Part shown: positions 24,380 through 32,827 of the stretch, in pieces
Layout: every line of letters begins with the position of its first letter
How positions within the stretch are numbered: position 1 is the stretch's first letter
Assembly: GCF_014206975.1 (NCBI RefSeq)
Contig: NZ_JACHOU010000022.1
Span: 1 to 64,000, forward strand
Direction of reading: 5' to 3'
Length of the DNA stretch: 64,000 bases
Source of the DNA: Aminobacter aganoensis
Lineage (GTDB): Bacteria; Pseudomonadota; Alphaproteobacteria; Rhizobiales; Rhizobiaceae
Notes under the pieces: model-generated
The model's database searches: none
The model's input: only the letters and a program-made list of their open reading frames with translations
What the model was told of the DNA's origin: nothing
Translations under genes and position numbers: made by a program

Positions 24380-25565
24380 ATTCACTCCTTAGTTGCAGTA
24401 CGTATTCGAGATCGGAAAGGCGCTCGATTTCAAATTGGTGGACGTTGATATCGGCGTGCTTCCAATCGTCGTCGGCGACATTGACCAGGAACAGCTCGTC
24501 GGGCCGCTTGGGTGGCTGCTCAGTAACCAGCTCGCGCAGTGCCAGCCGTAGGCTGAACTCGATCCTGAAGGGTTGCCGCGTGATGAGTGGCTTCTTGAGA
24601 AGCTCCTTGATGACGACGGACGATCCTCCGACTCTGCCGGTTTCGCAACGCAGGCCGGTGGCGTAGAGGCGTTCCTGGAGGGCGCCTACGTCATAGTCGC
24701 CCGTCACCATGAAGAGCGGCGGGTTCGAGTGCAGGTATTTAGAGCTGTACCGCTGCACGAACGCCTTGACGAAGCGCACGAACTCGTCGTCGAAATTCTC
24801 GATTCCGGCCGGGTTGATCACGAACACGCGTCCGCGCGAGTTCTGGCCCAGGGAGGCCTTGAGGTCTTTGCGCAGGCGCGCGAAAATTTTTGCCTTGGTC
24901 GCGAGTTCCCGCGTCCAGCGGGTAAACGTCACCCGGCGGACCTCCTTGAGGCCGGCGAGAAACGCGCCCGGTTCGACGGTCCGCCCATCCACGTCGGATC
25001 GTGTCGCGAGTTCCACGATGCGTTGGATGGCATTCGGGAAGATTACCGCTTCGATGTCGTCGGCGTCGAAACCCTTTTCCTTCAACCCCGCCAGGACCTC
25101 GGCCTGCAGATCCTCGGCGGAGGGGCCGTACTCGATGACGAACCGTTCCAGGAACACGTCGTAGTCGACGCCAGGATCTATACGCGCCACGATCGCCTTC
25201 AACGGTTCGCCTTTAGTGGTTAGTACGGTCTCGAGTTCTTCCTTAGTGAGCGCCTTGGTCCCCGACTGTTCGGGAAAATGGCAGAAAAGTCGGTAGCTCA
25301 CCTTGGGGTTAGCTCCCGAATTCTTCGAAAAATGCTCAAGCATCAGCAAGATCGGCTTGTAGATCTTGCCGAGCGTATATTTGTCTGCCTGCTCGTGATA
25401 CTTGCACTGCACCGCGGTGGTCAGCCCGGCAACAGCAATGTCCACGTCCTCGATGGCGCCCTCGATGGTGATTTTGGCGCCGTCGTCTGCAGCCAGGATG
25501 TCCGACAAGTAGCGAAGAAATTGGTAAAGGTAGCCCTTTATCGAATACTCTGCTGTCCTAGCCAC
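24372..25565 (-). CDS. DUF4297-like nuclease subunit of a nuclease-HerA system
   Basis: 397 residues. The first 60 carry a PD-(D/E)xK-like core: IEGAIEDVD (E35 to D42) followed by TAVQCKYHEQ (Q53, K55), after a YQFLRYL helix. This resembles the N-terminal nuclease of DUF4297/Cap4-type proteins that pair with HerA. The remaining 330 residues are helical or mixed, with no clear motif, and would bind the ATPase. The gene overlaps the HerA gene by 8 bp, giving translational coupling and a fixed ratio. Confidence is high for pairing with HerA and moderate for the named family. Confidence 0.72.
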   Translation of the reverse strand: MARTAEYSIKGYLYQFLRYLSDILAADDGAKITIEGAIEDVDIAVAGLTTAVQCKYHEQADKYTLGKIYKPILLMLEHFSKNSGANPKVSYRLFCHFPEQSGTKALTKEELETVLTTKGEPLKAIVARIDPGVDYDVFLERFVIEYGPSAEDLQAEVLAGLKEKGFDADDIEAVIFPNAIQRIVELATRSDVDGRTVEPGAFLAGLKEVRRVTFTRWTRELATKAKIFARLRKDLKASLGQNSRGRVFVINPAGIENFDDEFVRFVKAFVQRYSSKYLHSNPPLFMVTGDYDVGALQERLYATGLRCETGRVGGSSVVIKELLKKPLITRQPFRIEFSLRLALRELVTEQPPKRPDELFLVNVADDDWKHADINVHQFEIERLSDLEYVLQLRSEYA

Positions 25566-25958
25566 GTCTGCCCCTAGCCGCCCAAATTGGCCGGTGCTAC
25601 CAGCCAGTGAATCTACTTTCGCTATCGGGACGCCCGCGACTCGTTATTTCCCGCCGCATAGCCTCAAGCCGGCCGTCCGCCTCACCGTCAGCCAAATGGA
25701 TAACGAGCGTCTCGCGACGAGCGATACGGCCATCCGATCGGCACTCAACAACCTTTGTGACTGTACGCAAAGGGAGTCGTCCTCCACAGCAATGAATATG
25801 CCTTGAAGCACCCAGTGAAGATGCAATGCATACTTGAGTCGGATAAGGTGGCAAAGAAGCATACGTAGCCTTCATCGACCAACAGAATCCGAACAGCAGC
25901 TTTTCGGGTATCCGCTGGAAGTTTGAACGGCCGAAATGGGGCGCTAACGCGCCCATTT
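25566..25958. other. Gap upstream of the nuclease-HerA pair
   Basis: About 390 bp. An open frame on the minus strand (25597-25956, 119 codons) has no ribosome site and no resemblance to anything recognised, and is not annotated. The region should contain the promoter of the nuclease-HerA operon. No clear repeat or hairpin was seen. Confidence 0.45.
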
Positions 25959-27260
25959 CTATTCGGCGTCGTTCGCTGCCTTCTTAGCGCCTTTTGGAGG
26001 GATTTTGAAGCTGGCACCGGTCGGTCCGACTGTAACCTCTGGTCCCAAGCCCATAACCGCGCCAAGGGCCGCCAGCGAACCGATCTCAGCATCCTTTTTG
26101 TTTGCCGCCTGAAACAGGCCTGCGCATGCTCCCTCGATCCATCGCTCAGGTAGGGCAGCTCCTTCCTTGGTGGTCATTTCCATGGCGGTCTCGATGACCC
26201 AACTCGCACGGTTAATATCCATGCCATATCGCTGGAATTCGTGCAGGGTGCTCACCTCGGAATCGTAGGACTTGCGAAGCATCGAAATTAGATACGCTGC
26301 GAAACCGACGCAAACCGCCGAGAGTACAGCGCCGCGAAGCGCCATCATCCACAACAGATAGGTATCTTGTGGAAGGCGTTGCGTTTTGAGGATAGAATCC
26401 GGGCCAGCAGTTGGATCTGGAATGGGCTGTGTTGCTTGGGCCAGCGAAACGAAAGACTGAAAGCTTTCGAAGGCGAGTATGGCTGCGCCCGCGCTGGCGA
26501 CCAGGCAAAGACCTGCAATAAACCAGAATTTGAACGCTGACTGCCGCGACGATAAGGGGCGCTTAGTAAACTCTTGTACCTGGTTGGTAATGTCCTCACG
26601 CAATTTTCGGCGGGCGAACATGTGGTCGGATTGGTCGAACTCCCTAATCTTCTCGTCTAATGCAGCTTTTTCAGCATTAATGTGTTCAAGCGACTCAGCT
26701 TCTCGCTTCCGGATTTCTTCGTGGGCTAGAAACTGCTGCTCCTCGAATTTCTTCCGGCGTTCGGCGGCGTCTTCCTCGTAGCTGATACGAAGAAATTCGG
26801 CGTTCTCCAACATTGTATGGTGGAGTTGGGCAAGCGAGGCGGTTTCGCGGTCAATGATACCAAGGGTATTTTCGGCCAATCCCTTTGCGTCGCCAGCCTT
26901 CGGGAAGGTCAGGTAACGGCGAAGGACCTCCTCGACCTCAAGCAGCTTCTCGGCATTAATGCGGCCATTCGCGGGGTCCAACTTTATTAGGTCATAATAA
27001 GCGGGGCTAAGGCTTGGCAAAACATTGCCGCGGTTCATATTCACGTTGAAGGTGCTGTCGCCGGGATTGAATGAAAACGACTGGATGAGGAGCGACGGCC
27101 CCTTCTTCTTCCGGATCAGTTCGTGCTCGTTCTCACCTAGCGGCACACCACCGAGATCGACGCCCATATGAGACGAACCATACTTTTCCTTTAGCTCGGC
27201 AAGCATGTCGAGAATGGTCTTGTCCGGTACTTTCGCAACATATAGGTCAGTCACACGCAA
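25959..27260 (-). CDS. Coiled-coil protein with two membrane segments, defence-island hypothetical
   Basis: 433 residues, not recognised. Residues 1-130 are mixed alpha/beta. Residues 160-235 are strongly charged and helical (EEDAAERRKKFEEQQFLA and on), a likely coiled coil. Two membrane segments follow at about 245-266 and 310-335, separated by a periplasmic loop of roughly 40 residues. The C-terminal 90 residues are cytoplasmic and end in a Lys/Ala-rich tail. A cytoplasmic sensor joined by a coiled coil to a two-helix membrane module recalls abortive-infection membrane effectors, but this is inference. It is the last defence-type gene before the organosulfur operon. A degenerate repeat lies about 350 bp upstream. 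Confidence 0.6.
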   Translation of the reverse strand: MRVTDLYVAKVPDKTILDMLAELKEKYGSSHMGVDLGGVPLGENEHELIRKKKGPSLLIQSFSFNPGDSTFNVNMNRGNVLPSLSPAYYDLIKLDPANGRINAEKLLEVEEVLRRYLTFPKAGDAKGLAENTLGIIDRETASLAQLHHTMLENAEFLRISYEEDAAERRKKFEEQQFLAHEEIRKREAESLEHINAEKAALDEKIREFDQSDHMFARRKLREDITNQVQEFTKRPLSSRQSAFKFWFIAGLCLVASAGAAILAFESFQSFVSLAQATQPIPDPTAGPDSILKTQRLPQDTYLLWMMALRGAVLSAVCVGFAAYLISMLRKSYDSEVSTLHEFQRYGMDINRASWVIETAMEMTTKEGAALPERWIEGACAGLFQAANKKDAEIGSLAALGAVMGLGPEVTVGPTGASFKIPPKGAKKAANDAE

Positions 27261-27844
27261 ACCTCCCAGCAGTCCAGCGAAAATACACTTGTTACTTGGC
27301 TGCTGGTAATTGGCGGCAGCGCTAAACAGGTGTTATGCACAGGATGTTGTCAGGGACGGAAGCCTTAGAATGCGTCGGACGGAGCAGGATGAGAAAGACG
27401 CCAGGGCGTTAGACTGCCAAAAACCTTGAGCATTTCTCTATCGTAAAACGGAATCGACCAAGACTTTGCTGACCGCTACGGCGTTCGTAATGACCACGCA
27501 ATTCGCGGAGCAGAGGCTTGAATAAGACGTAGCGAACGACCGCACTCGTCCATATGACCGCTGATGGTAGCATATCTGATGGCCGCTCCTGGACTCCACG
27601 CCGAAGCGCTTGAACGACCGATATGCGGGCGCGAAGCGGCCATTCACGGGTCTCAACTGTCACGTCTGCTTTTGCGCGAAGGCAAAGTTTGCCTAAACGT
27701 CCTGTATGCGGGCGCGTTGCTGCCCTCTTGAGGAGGGCAGCTGGCATAGGCGAAAAGTAGTGCTCACCAGCGCGACCGAAGAGGCGGCAATCTGAACTCC
27801 CGCTCGTAGAGCGAAGTCACCAAGACCGTCGGCGAAGCCGCAAT
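27261..27844. other. Gap with decayed sequence and a repeat copy
   Basis: About 580 bp with no supportable gene. It contains the first copy of a degenerate repeat (27613-27712) that recurs at 36447-36536. A 112-codon minus-strand frame crosses the repeat and looks like a chance reading. It probably holds the promoter of the membrane protein at 25959 and the downstream end of the organosulfur operon. Confidence 0.5.
27613..27712 (+). repeat. Degenerate direct repeat, copy 1
   Basis: About 100 bp sharing long blocks with 36447-36536 in the same orientation: GACCG near the start, GCGAAGC..CCATTCACGGGTCT, GTCAC, GCGAAGGCAAA, TAAACG and CCTGTATG.GGG. Differences include an 8-base gap and scattered changes. 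A weaker partial match to its second half lies at about 32775-32821. Function is unknown; it may be an old intergenic mosaic repeat or the remnant of an inserted element. Confidence 0.6.
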
Positions 27845-28615
27845 CTAATGCAGCCCAAACTCGCGCAATAGCGCCTCGCGATGGCGCACGAATCGAATTT
27901 CGCTACGGTCGCGCGGACGTGGCAGGTCAACGTCGATCAGTCGCGTCGTGTCGCCCTTTTCCTTCGGCAGGATCAGCACGCGATCGGCGAGGTAGACCGC
28001 TTCCTCCAGGTCGTGGGTGACCACGACCATAGTGACATTCTCTTCGTGCCAGATGCGGGCGAGCTCTTCCTGCATTGTAATCTTGGTCATCGCGTCGAGC
28101 GCACCGAGCGGCTCGTCGAGCAAGAGTATTTCTGGTTGGACGGTGAGCGCTCGGGCGATGCCAACGCGCTGGGCCATGCCGCCGGAAAGCTGGCGGGGAT
28201 AGGCATCTGCGAAATCGCCGAGGCCGACCAGGCGGATGTAGCCACGAGCGCGTTCTTCTGCCTCGGCCCGTGCGATGCCACGCACTTCGAGGCCAAAGGT
28301 CACGTTACCGAGCACGGTGAGCCAGGGTAACAGGCGTGGCTCCTGGAAGATCACCGCGCGTTCGGCACCGACGCCGCGGACAGGCGCGCCATCGATCAGC
28401 ACCCTGCCTCCGTCGGCCTGCTCCAGTCCGGCAAGCACACGAAGCAGGGTCGTCTTGCCCGAACCACTGGCACCGACGATGACCAGGCATTCGCCCGGCT
28501 TGACGTCAAGGTTCAAGCTCTTGAGCACATTGATCGAGCGACCGTTGATAGCGAAGGATTTGGAGAGGTCTCTGATGGAGACCTCCCCGCGTTGGGCAGA
28601 TTGCGCAATCGTCAT
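27845..28615 (-). CDS. Sulfonate/nitrate-type ABC transporter ATP-binding protein (SsuB-like)
   Basis: About 256 residues from ATG 28615. Walker A GASGSGKTT near residue 55, Q-loop FQEPRLLPWLTV, signature LSGGMAQRVGIARAL and Walker B ILLLDEPLGALD are all intact. The RLLPW block is typical of the SsuB/TauB/NrtD group. It is the last gene of the operon, after the receptor and permease, and energises uptake of an organosulfur compound into the cytoplasm. The start was chosen 7 bp after the receptor stop, with GAGG upstream. Confidence 0.9.
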   Translation of the reverse strand: MTIAQSAQRGEVSIRDLSKSFAINGRSINVLKSLNLDVKPGECLVIVGASGSGKTTLLRVLAGLEQADGGRVLIDGAPVRGVGAERAVIFQEPRLLPWLTVLGNVTFGLEVRGIARAEAEERARGYIRLVGLGDFADAYPRQLSGGMAQRVGIARALTVQPEILLLDEPLGALDAMTKITMQEELARIWHEENVTMVVVTHDLEEAVYLADRVLILPKEKGDTTRLIDVDLPRPRDRSEIRFVRHREALLREFGLH

Positions 28616-28622
28616 GTTGGCC

Positions 28623-29624
28623 TCAGTTTGATTTCGCTTGGGCGTTGGGATCAAACAGGATGTCGGCGGCCTTCAGTTTACCCTTGGACAGCTTGCCCTC
28701 GCGTTCCAGCGCGGCGATCCAGAAATCCAGGTCGCGCGGCACCGCCTGAGCGCCAGGCCGCAGGCCAAAACCGCGCCAATGCTTCGCCAGGTCGGCGTTC
28801 TCACCTCGATCTTTCAAGATCTTTGCCAGCACCGCGCGTGCCTCGTCCGGATGCTCCCGTGACCAGTCGGCGGCCCGGATCGATTGCTGGACGAAGTTGA
28901 GTGCAGCTTCGGGGTGAGATTCGATGAAATCACGCCGCAGCACAATGAAGCCGCCCGCAATCTCGCCAAGCACGTCGGTGTCGTCGAAGACGGCACGCAC
29001 GCCCCCGTGCTCTTTCAGCACGCCCTCGAAGGTGGATTGCCAGTAGCCGACGCCCGCGATGTCGACCTGACCGGAGCGTAGCGTTTGCTCCAATTGCGGA
29101 CCGGGCACGACGACAAGGTTCGCCGCATTCAATGGCAAGGCGCTCTGGTGCAGCGCCTCACGTACCGTATAATCGAGATGTGCCCCCAGCGTGTTGACCG
29201 AGATTGACTTGCCGGCGATGTCCTTGATCGATTTGATAGGGCTGTCCTCCAGCACATAGAAGGTGCTCTGAACCTGATCGTTGATGCCGTTGGAGGCATA
29301 GGCCGCGACGAAATCGTTACCGCCAGCGATGGAGTTGATGACGGCCGAAGTTGCCGCTGAACCGAGGTCGACGCTTCCGGCAGCCAATGCAAACAACGAG
29401 GCGGGCCCACCCTGGGCATAACCGACATTTTCTATCTTGATACCGTTATCCTTGAAGTAGCCAAGCTCATTGGCAAGTTCGTGCGGGGAGATGCCGCCCT
29501 GGCTCGCCAGGTAGCGGAAAGTGACAGGGTCAGCGGCAGCAGCCGGAACGCTGTTGTGGGTGGATGCGAGAAGGCCGGCGGCGACGACGGCTCCGATTTT
29601 CGTGAAGTGGAATGAGAACGACAT
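28623..29624 (-). CDS. Aliphatic sulfonate-type ABC transporter substrate-binding protein (SsuA-like)
   Basis: About 333 residues from ATG 29624, preceded by AAGGA; a longer reading to 29735 adds 37 residues ahead of an evident signal peptide (GAVVAAGLLAS, cleaved near AAA). The mature part has the NMT1/SsuA layout: FRYLASQGGISPHELANEL, a GSVDLGSA block and DIAGKSISVNTLGAH. These periplasmic receptors bind alkanesulfonates, taurine or related sulfur compounds. It is fourth in the operon behind an FMN reductase and LLM monooxygenase, which fixes the sulfur context. The actual ligand is not visible. Confidence 0.87.
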   Translation of the reverse strand: MSFSFHFTKIGAVVAAGLLASTHNSVPAAAADPVTFRYLASQGGISPHELANELGYFKDNGIKIENVGYAQGGPASLFALAAGSVDLGSAATSAVINSIAGGNDFVAAYASNGINDQVQSTFYVLEDSPIKSIKDIAGKSISVNTLGAHLDYTVREALHQSALPLNAANLVVVPGPQLEQTLRSGQVDIAGVGYWQSTFEGVLKEHGGVRAVFDDTDVLGEIAGGFIVLRRDFIESHPEAALNFVQQSIRAADWSREHPDEARAVLAKILKDRGENADLAKHWRGFGLRPGAQAVPRDLDFWIAALEREGKLSKGKLKAADILFDPNAQAKSN

Positions 29625-29685
29625 TTGGTTGGTCCTTGAGTTCCGGATTGTTGTCAGAGGGAGGCAGGGATGGCACTGGCTGCGG

Positions 29686-30534
29686 TCAGCCGATGACCTC
29701 ACTCCAGCGACATAGTCGTCGCTGCAGCGCGACAAGTGCGAAGTTGGCGATCAAGCCAAGAGCGGCCAGCAGCAGGATTGCTGCAAACATCAGCGGGATC
29801 TGGAAGTTGTACTGAGCATTCATGACCTGGAAGCCGACGCCCTTGTTGGCGCCGATCATCTCCGAAGCGATGAGCAGAAGCAGTGCGGTGGTGGCCGAGA
29901 GCCTGAGGCCGACGAAGATGGACGGTACAGCGCCGGGGAGGACGACACGTCGAAAGACGGTCAGACGTGACGCGCCATAAACGCGCGCCATCTCGATCAG
30001 CTTCTTGTCGACCTCCTTGACACCGCCAATGGTGTTCAAGAGCAGAGGGAACAGGGTTGCCCAAAAGATGACAAACACCTTCGAGGCCTCGCCGAGACCT
30101 AGTAGCAGGATGAAGACCGGATAGAGCGCCAGCGCTGAGGTCTGACGGAACACCTGCAGGATCGGGTCCAGCGCACGTTCAACCGCACGGACCTGGCCCA
30201 TGAACAATCCAAGCGGGATCGCGACCAAAACAGCCGCTACGAACGCCGTTCCCGAGCGCTGCAGGCTGATCGCGATATCATCGAGCAGGGCCCCGTCGAC
30301 AAGGCCGTCCCACAGGGCGGCGACAATCGTGCCCAACGGCGGAAACACAGCTGCGTTGATCCAGCCAAGGCTGCTGGCGACTTGCCATAGGGTCAGAAAG
30401 CCCAAAAGCACACCGTAGCGCGAGAGGAAACTACCGGCTGCTTCAGATGCCTGTCGGACCAGTCCGGCGACGGATTTCTGCCTGTGAGGTTCACGGCCGA
30501 CGAAGAACGGCCGCTCGATCTGCTGCAAACTCAT
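29686..30534 (-). CDS. Sulfonate-type ABC transporter permease (SsuC-like)
   Basis: About 282 residues from ATG 30534, with AAGGATAAGG upstream. Six or seven membrane segments and the EAA-loop sequence MARVYGASRLTVFRRVVLPGA near residue 185 place it in the BPD_transp_1 family next to SsuC/TauC. It forms the channel for the SsuA-like receptor and SsuB-like ATPase downstream. It starts 25 bp after the monooxygenase gene. Confidence 0.9.
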   Translation of the reverse strand: MSLQQIERPFFVGREPHRQKSVAGLVRQASEAAGSFLSRYGVLLGFLTLWQVASSLGWINAAVFPPLGTIVAALWDGLVDGALLDDIAISLQRSGTAFVAAVLVAIPLGLFMGQVRAVERALDPILQVFRQTSALALYPVFILLLGLGEASKVFVIFWATLFPLLLNTIGGVKEVDKKLIEMARVYGASRLTVFRRVVLPGAVPSIFVGLRLSATTALLLLIASEMIGANKGVGFQVMNAQYNFQIPLMFAAILLLAALGLIANFALVALQRRLCRWSEVIG

Positions 30535-30559
30535 TGCCTTATCCTTTGCTGATGGCGGA

Positions 30560-31924
30560 TCATTCGGCGGCTGGCGCAAGCGCTCGTGCGGTAGCCCAAG
30601 GGTTTTCGGGGCGTGGTAGCCCGAGATTTTCGCGTAGCGCGCGACCCTCGTAGGCTGTGCGGAACAGGCCGCGCCGCTGCAATTCCGGGATCACCAGCTC
30701 GACGAAGTCGTCCAGCCCACCTGGTAGCCAGGGTGGCAGGATGTTGAAACCGTCGGCCGCCTCGTTGCGGAACCACTCTTCCAACTGGTCTGCGACCTGT
30801 TCTGCGCTGCCAACCACCGTATAGTGGCCCCGGGCAGTGGCGATCCACTGGTAGAGCTGACGGATAGTGAAATTGTGCTCGTCGGCGATCTGGCGGATCA
30901 GCGCCTGCCGGCTCTTCATGCCCTCGGTTTCCTTGCTTGGGGGCAGCGGGCCATCAAGCGGATAGCCACGAATGTCGAGGGTCTGGCCAGCCAACCCGTT
31001 AAGAAGCCCGACGCCGTCATCTGGCAGGATAAGGTCGGTCAGTTCCTCGTATTTCACCTTAGCTTCCGCCTCAGTGCGGCCGACGAACGGCGCAACACCA
31101 GGCATAACCAGGACATGGTCAGGGTTGCGACCGGCGGCACGCACACGCTTCTTGATATCGCGATAGAATTCCTGTGCCGATGCGAGGTTCTGGTGCGCGG
31201 TGAAGATGACCTCCGCAGACTGGGCAGCAAGCCCTCGCCCGTCCTCCGACTGCCCGGCCTGCACCACGACCGGATGGCCCTGGGGTGGCCGCGGTACATT
31301 GAGCGCGCCTTTGACGCTGAAGTACTTGCCGCGGTGGTCGATGTCGTGAACCTTGGCAGCGTCATAGAAGCGGCCGCTGGCCTTGTCACGGATGAAGGCA
31401 TCGTCCTCCCAGCTGTCCCAGAGCGCCTTGACCACCTCGACATGCTCATGCGCTCGCTCGTAGCGGTCAGCATGGTCGGGCTGCCTGTCGCGATTAAAGT
31501 TTTTTGCTGTCTCGTCGCCGGCGGAGGTCACTACGTTCCAGCCGGCGCGGCCGCCCGTCAGCAGATCGAGTGAGGCGAACTTGCGCGCCAGCGTGTAGGG
31601 TTCTTCATATGTGGTGGAGGCAGTGGCAATAAAGCCGATGTGGCTGGTCAGAGGAGCGAGTGCAGCAAACAGCGTCACCGGCTCGAAACCGGCAATCTTG
31701 GCGTTACCACCTTCACGACCGCCGAGCCCGACGGACAGATTGTCGGCCAGGAAATAGGCATCGAATAGGCCTCGTTCGGCCGTCTCGGCCAGACGCTTGT
31801 GGAACGCGAAGTTCGTCGCTCCATCGGCCGGCGCGTCAGGATGTCGCCAGGCGGCGATGTGCTGGCCACCACCGGGTAGAAATGCACCAAGCTTGATCTG
31901 TCTCGATTTGCGATGACTGGTCAT
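30560..31924 (-). CDS. LLM-class flavin-dependent monooxygenase (NtaA/SnaA/DszA family)
   Basis: 454 residues from ATG 31924, preceded by CAGGAG. The protein begins with KLGAFLPGGGQHIAAWRHPD, and has GGRAGWNVVTSAGDETAKNF near residue 130 and HPVVVQAGQSEDGRGLAA near 225, all typical of the NtaA/SnaA/DszA/SoxA monooxygenases. These use reduced FMN and oxygen to cleave C-N or C-S bonds, for example nitrilotriacetate or dibenzothiophene sulfone. With an FMN reductase gene upstream and an SsuABC-like importer downstream, the likely job is desulfonation or cleavage of an organosulfur compound to release sulfite (inference). Confidence 0.88.
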   Translation of the reverse strand: MTSHRKSRQIKLGAFLPGGGQHIAAWRHPDAPADGATNFAFHKRLAETAERGLFDAYFLADNLSVGLGGREGGNAKIAGFEPVTLFAALAPLTSHIGFIATASTTYEEPYTLARKFASLDLLTGGRAGWNVVTSAGDETAKNFNRDRQPDHADRYERAHEHVEVVKALWDSWEDDAFIRDKASGRFYDAAKVHDIDHRGKYFSVKGALNVPRPPQGHPVVVQAGQSEDGRGLAAQSAEVIFTAHQNLASAQEFYRDIKKRVRAAGRNPDHVLVMPGVAPFVGRTEAEAKVKYEELTDLILPDDGVGLLNGLAGQTLDIRGYPLDGPLPPSKETEGMKSRQALIRQIADEHNFTIRQLYQWIATARGHYTVVGSAEQVADQLEEWFRNEAADGFNILPPWLPGGLDDFVELVIPELQRRGLFRTAYEGRALRENLGLPRPENPWATARALAPAAE

Positions 31925-32009
31925 GGAAATCTCCTGGTTTTTGGGCGAGCGCTGCCGATCCGCACCTCGCGGGGCGGTCCAGGCAGACGATGAAGTCTTG
32001 CAGGGCTGG

Positions 32010-32567
32010 CTAGGCGGCCAGGCTCACATTCTCTGGTATACCGATAGCGCGACACGCTTCGGCTACGGCTTGTTGCGCCCGTGCCCGAATTGTCTCGGAA
32101 ACGAGTATGCCATCGGCAAAGTCCCTGTTTGTGGCATAGATGGCGGTCGGCATGGTCAGCGCCTCGAAGAACCCGAAGAGCGGTCTAAGCTGGTGTTCCA
32201 CGATCAGCGAATGCCGCTCGCCACCCCCGGTCGCGGTGAGGATTACCGGCTTCCCGCGCAGCGCTGCCGGGTCGAGCAGGTCGAAAAAATGCTTGAACAG
32301 GCCGGTGTAGCTGCCCTTGTAGGTAGGCGATCCGACGACCAGAACGTCGGCGGCCGCAATCCGCTCTACTAGATTGTGCGCAGTTGGCTCGAGTTCTTTG
32401 AGCTGCCGAGCCTGTCCCAGAGACGGGCCGAGGTCCTCAATGTCGAAGATGTGCGACACCCCGTTTGAGCGCAACGCGACTTGTCCGGCGATGTGTTCGA
32501 CGAACGTCCGGGTCTTCGACGGTCGGGAGATGTTGCCTGAGATTCCCAATACGAGCTTTGCTGACAT
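32010..32567 (-). CDS. NADPH-dependent FMN reductase (SsuE/MsuE-like)
   Basis: About 185 residues from ATG 32567, with GGAG at 6 bp. A flavodoxin-like fold is shown by LVLGISGNISRPSKTRTFVE at the start, the phosphate-binding loop, and VVGSPTYKGSYTGLFKHFFD near residue 85. The SPTYKGSYTG block is characteristic of SsuE and MsuE, which supply FMNH2 to flavin monooxygenases. It is the first gene of the operon and presumably feeds the LLM monooxygenase next to it. A perfect dyad lies 34 bp upstream. Confidence 0.9.
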   Translation of the reverse strand: MSAKLVLGISGNISRPSKTRTFVEHIAGQVALRSNGVSHIFDIEDLGPSLGQARQLKELEPTAHNLVERIAAADVLVVGSPTYKGSYTGLFKHFFDLLDPAALRGKPVILTATGGGERHSLIVEHQLRPLFGFFEALTMPTAIYATNRDFADGILVSETIRARAQQAVAEACRAIGIPENVSLAA

Positions 32568-32600
32568 CCCATGCTCCTTCACCAGCGTCTGCCGATAAAA

Positions 32601-32617
32601 TCTACAAACTTTGTAGA
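32601..32617. promoter_or_regulatory. Perfect palindromic operator before the organosulfur operon
   Basis: TCTACAAA-C-TTTGTAGA, 8-bp perfect arms around one base, 34 bp before the FMN reductase start. The position is that of a promoter-proximal operator. The regulator is not encoded next to the operon; the symmetry would suit a dimeric repressor such as a TetR- or Rrf2-type protein (inference). Confidence 0.65.
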
Positions 32618-32827
32618 ATTAAGAGAGCTAGCTGATTGCTTCGTGCCGTTGAGATGGGGATTAGGTTTCCAAATGTGGATCAGTTGGCGGAATCCTCATA
32701 GACTGATCCGCATCGACATCGGTTCATAGCGAAGCCGCAAGTTTCAGCGCCTCTCCGGAGACGTCCGCTGCCGAGCAAAGGCAGACTCTGTCTGAATGTC
32801 CGTGATGGCCGCATTGTTGCTGGGTTG

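Noticed and set aside
25597-25956. 119-codon minus-strand frame
   Set aside because: No ribosome site and no recognisable product; it lies in the gap before the nuclease-HerA operon.
27409-27747. 112-codon minus-strand frame across a repeat
   Set aside because: It runs through a degenerate repeat that recurs at 36.5 kb without a matching frame.
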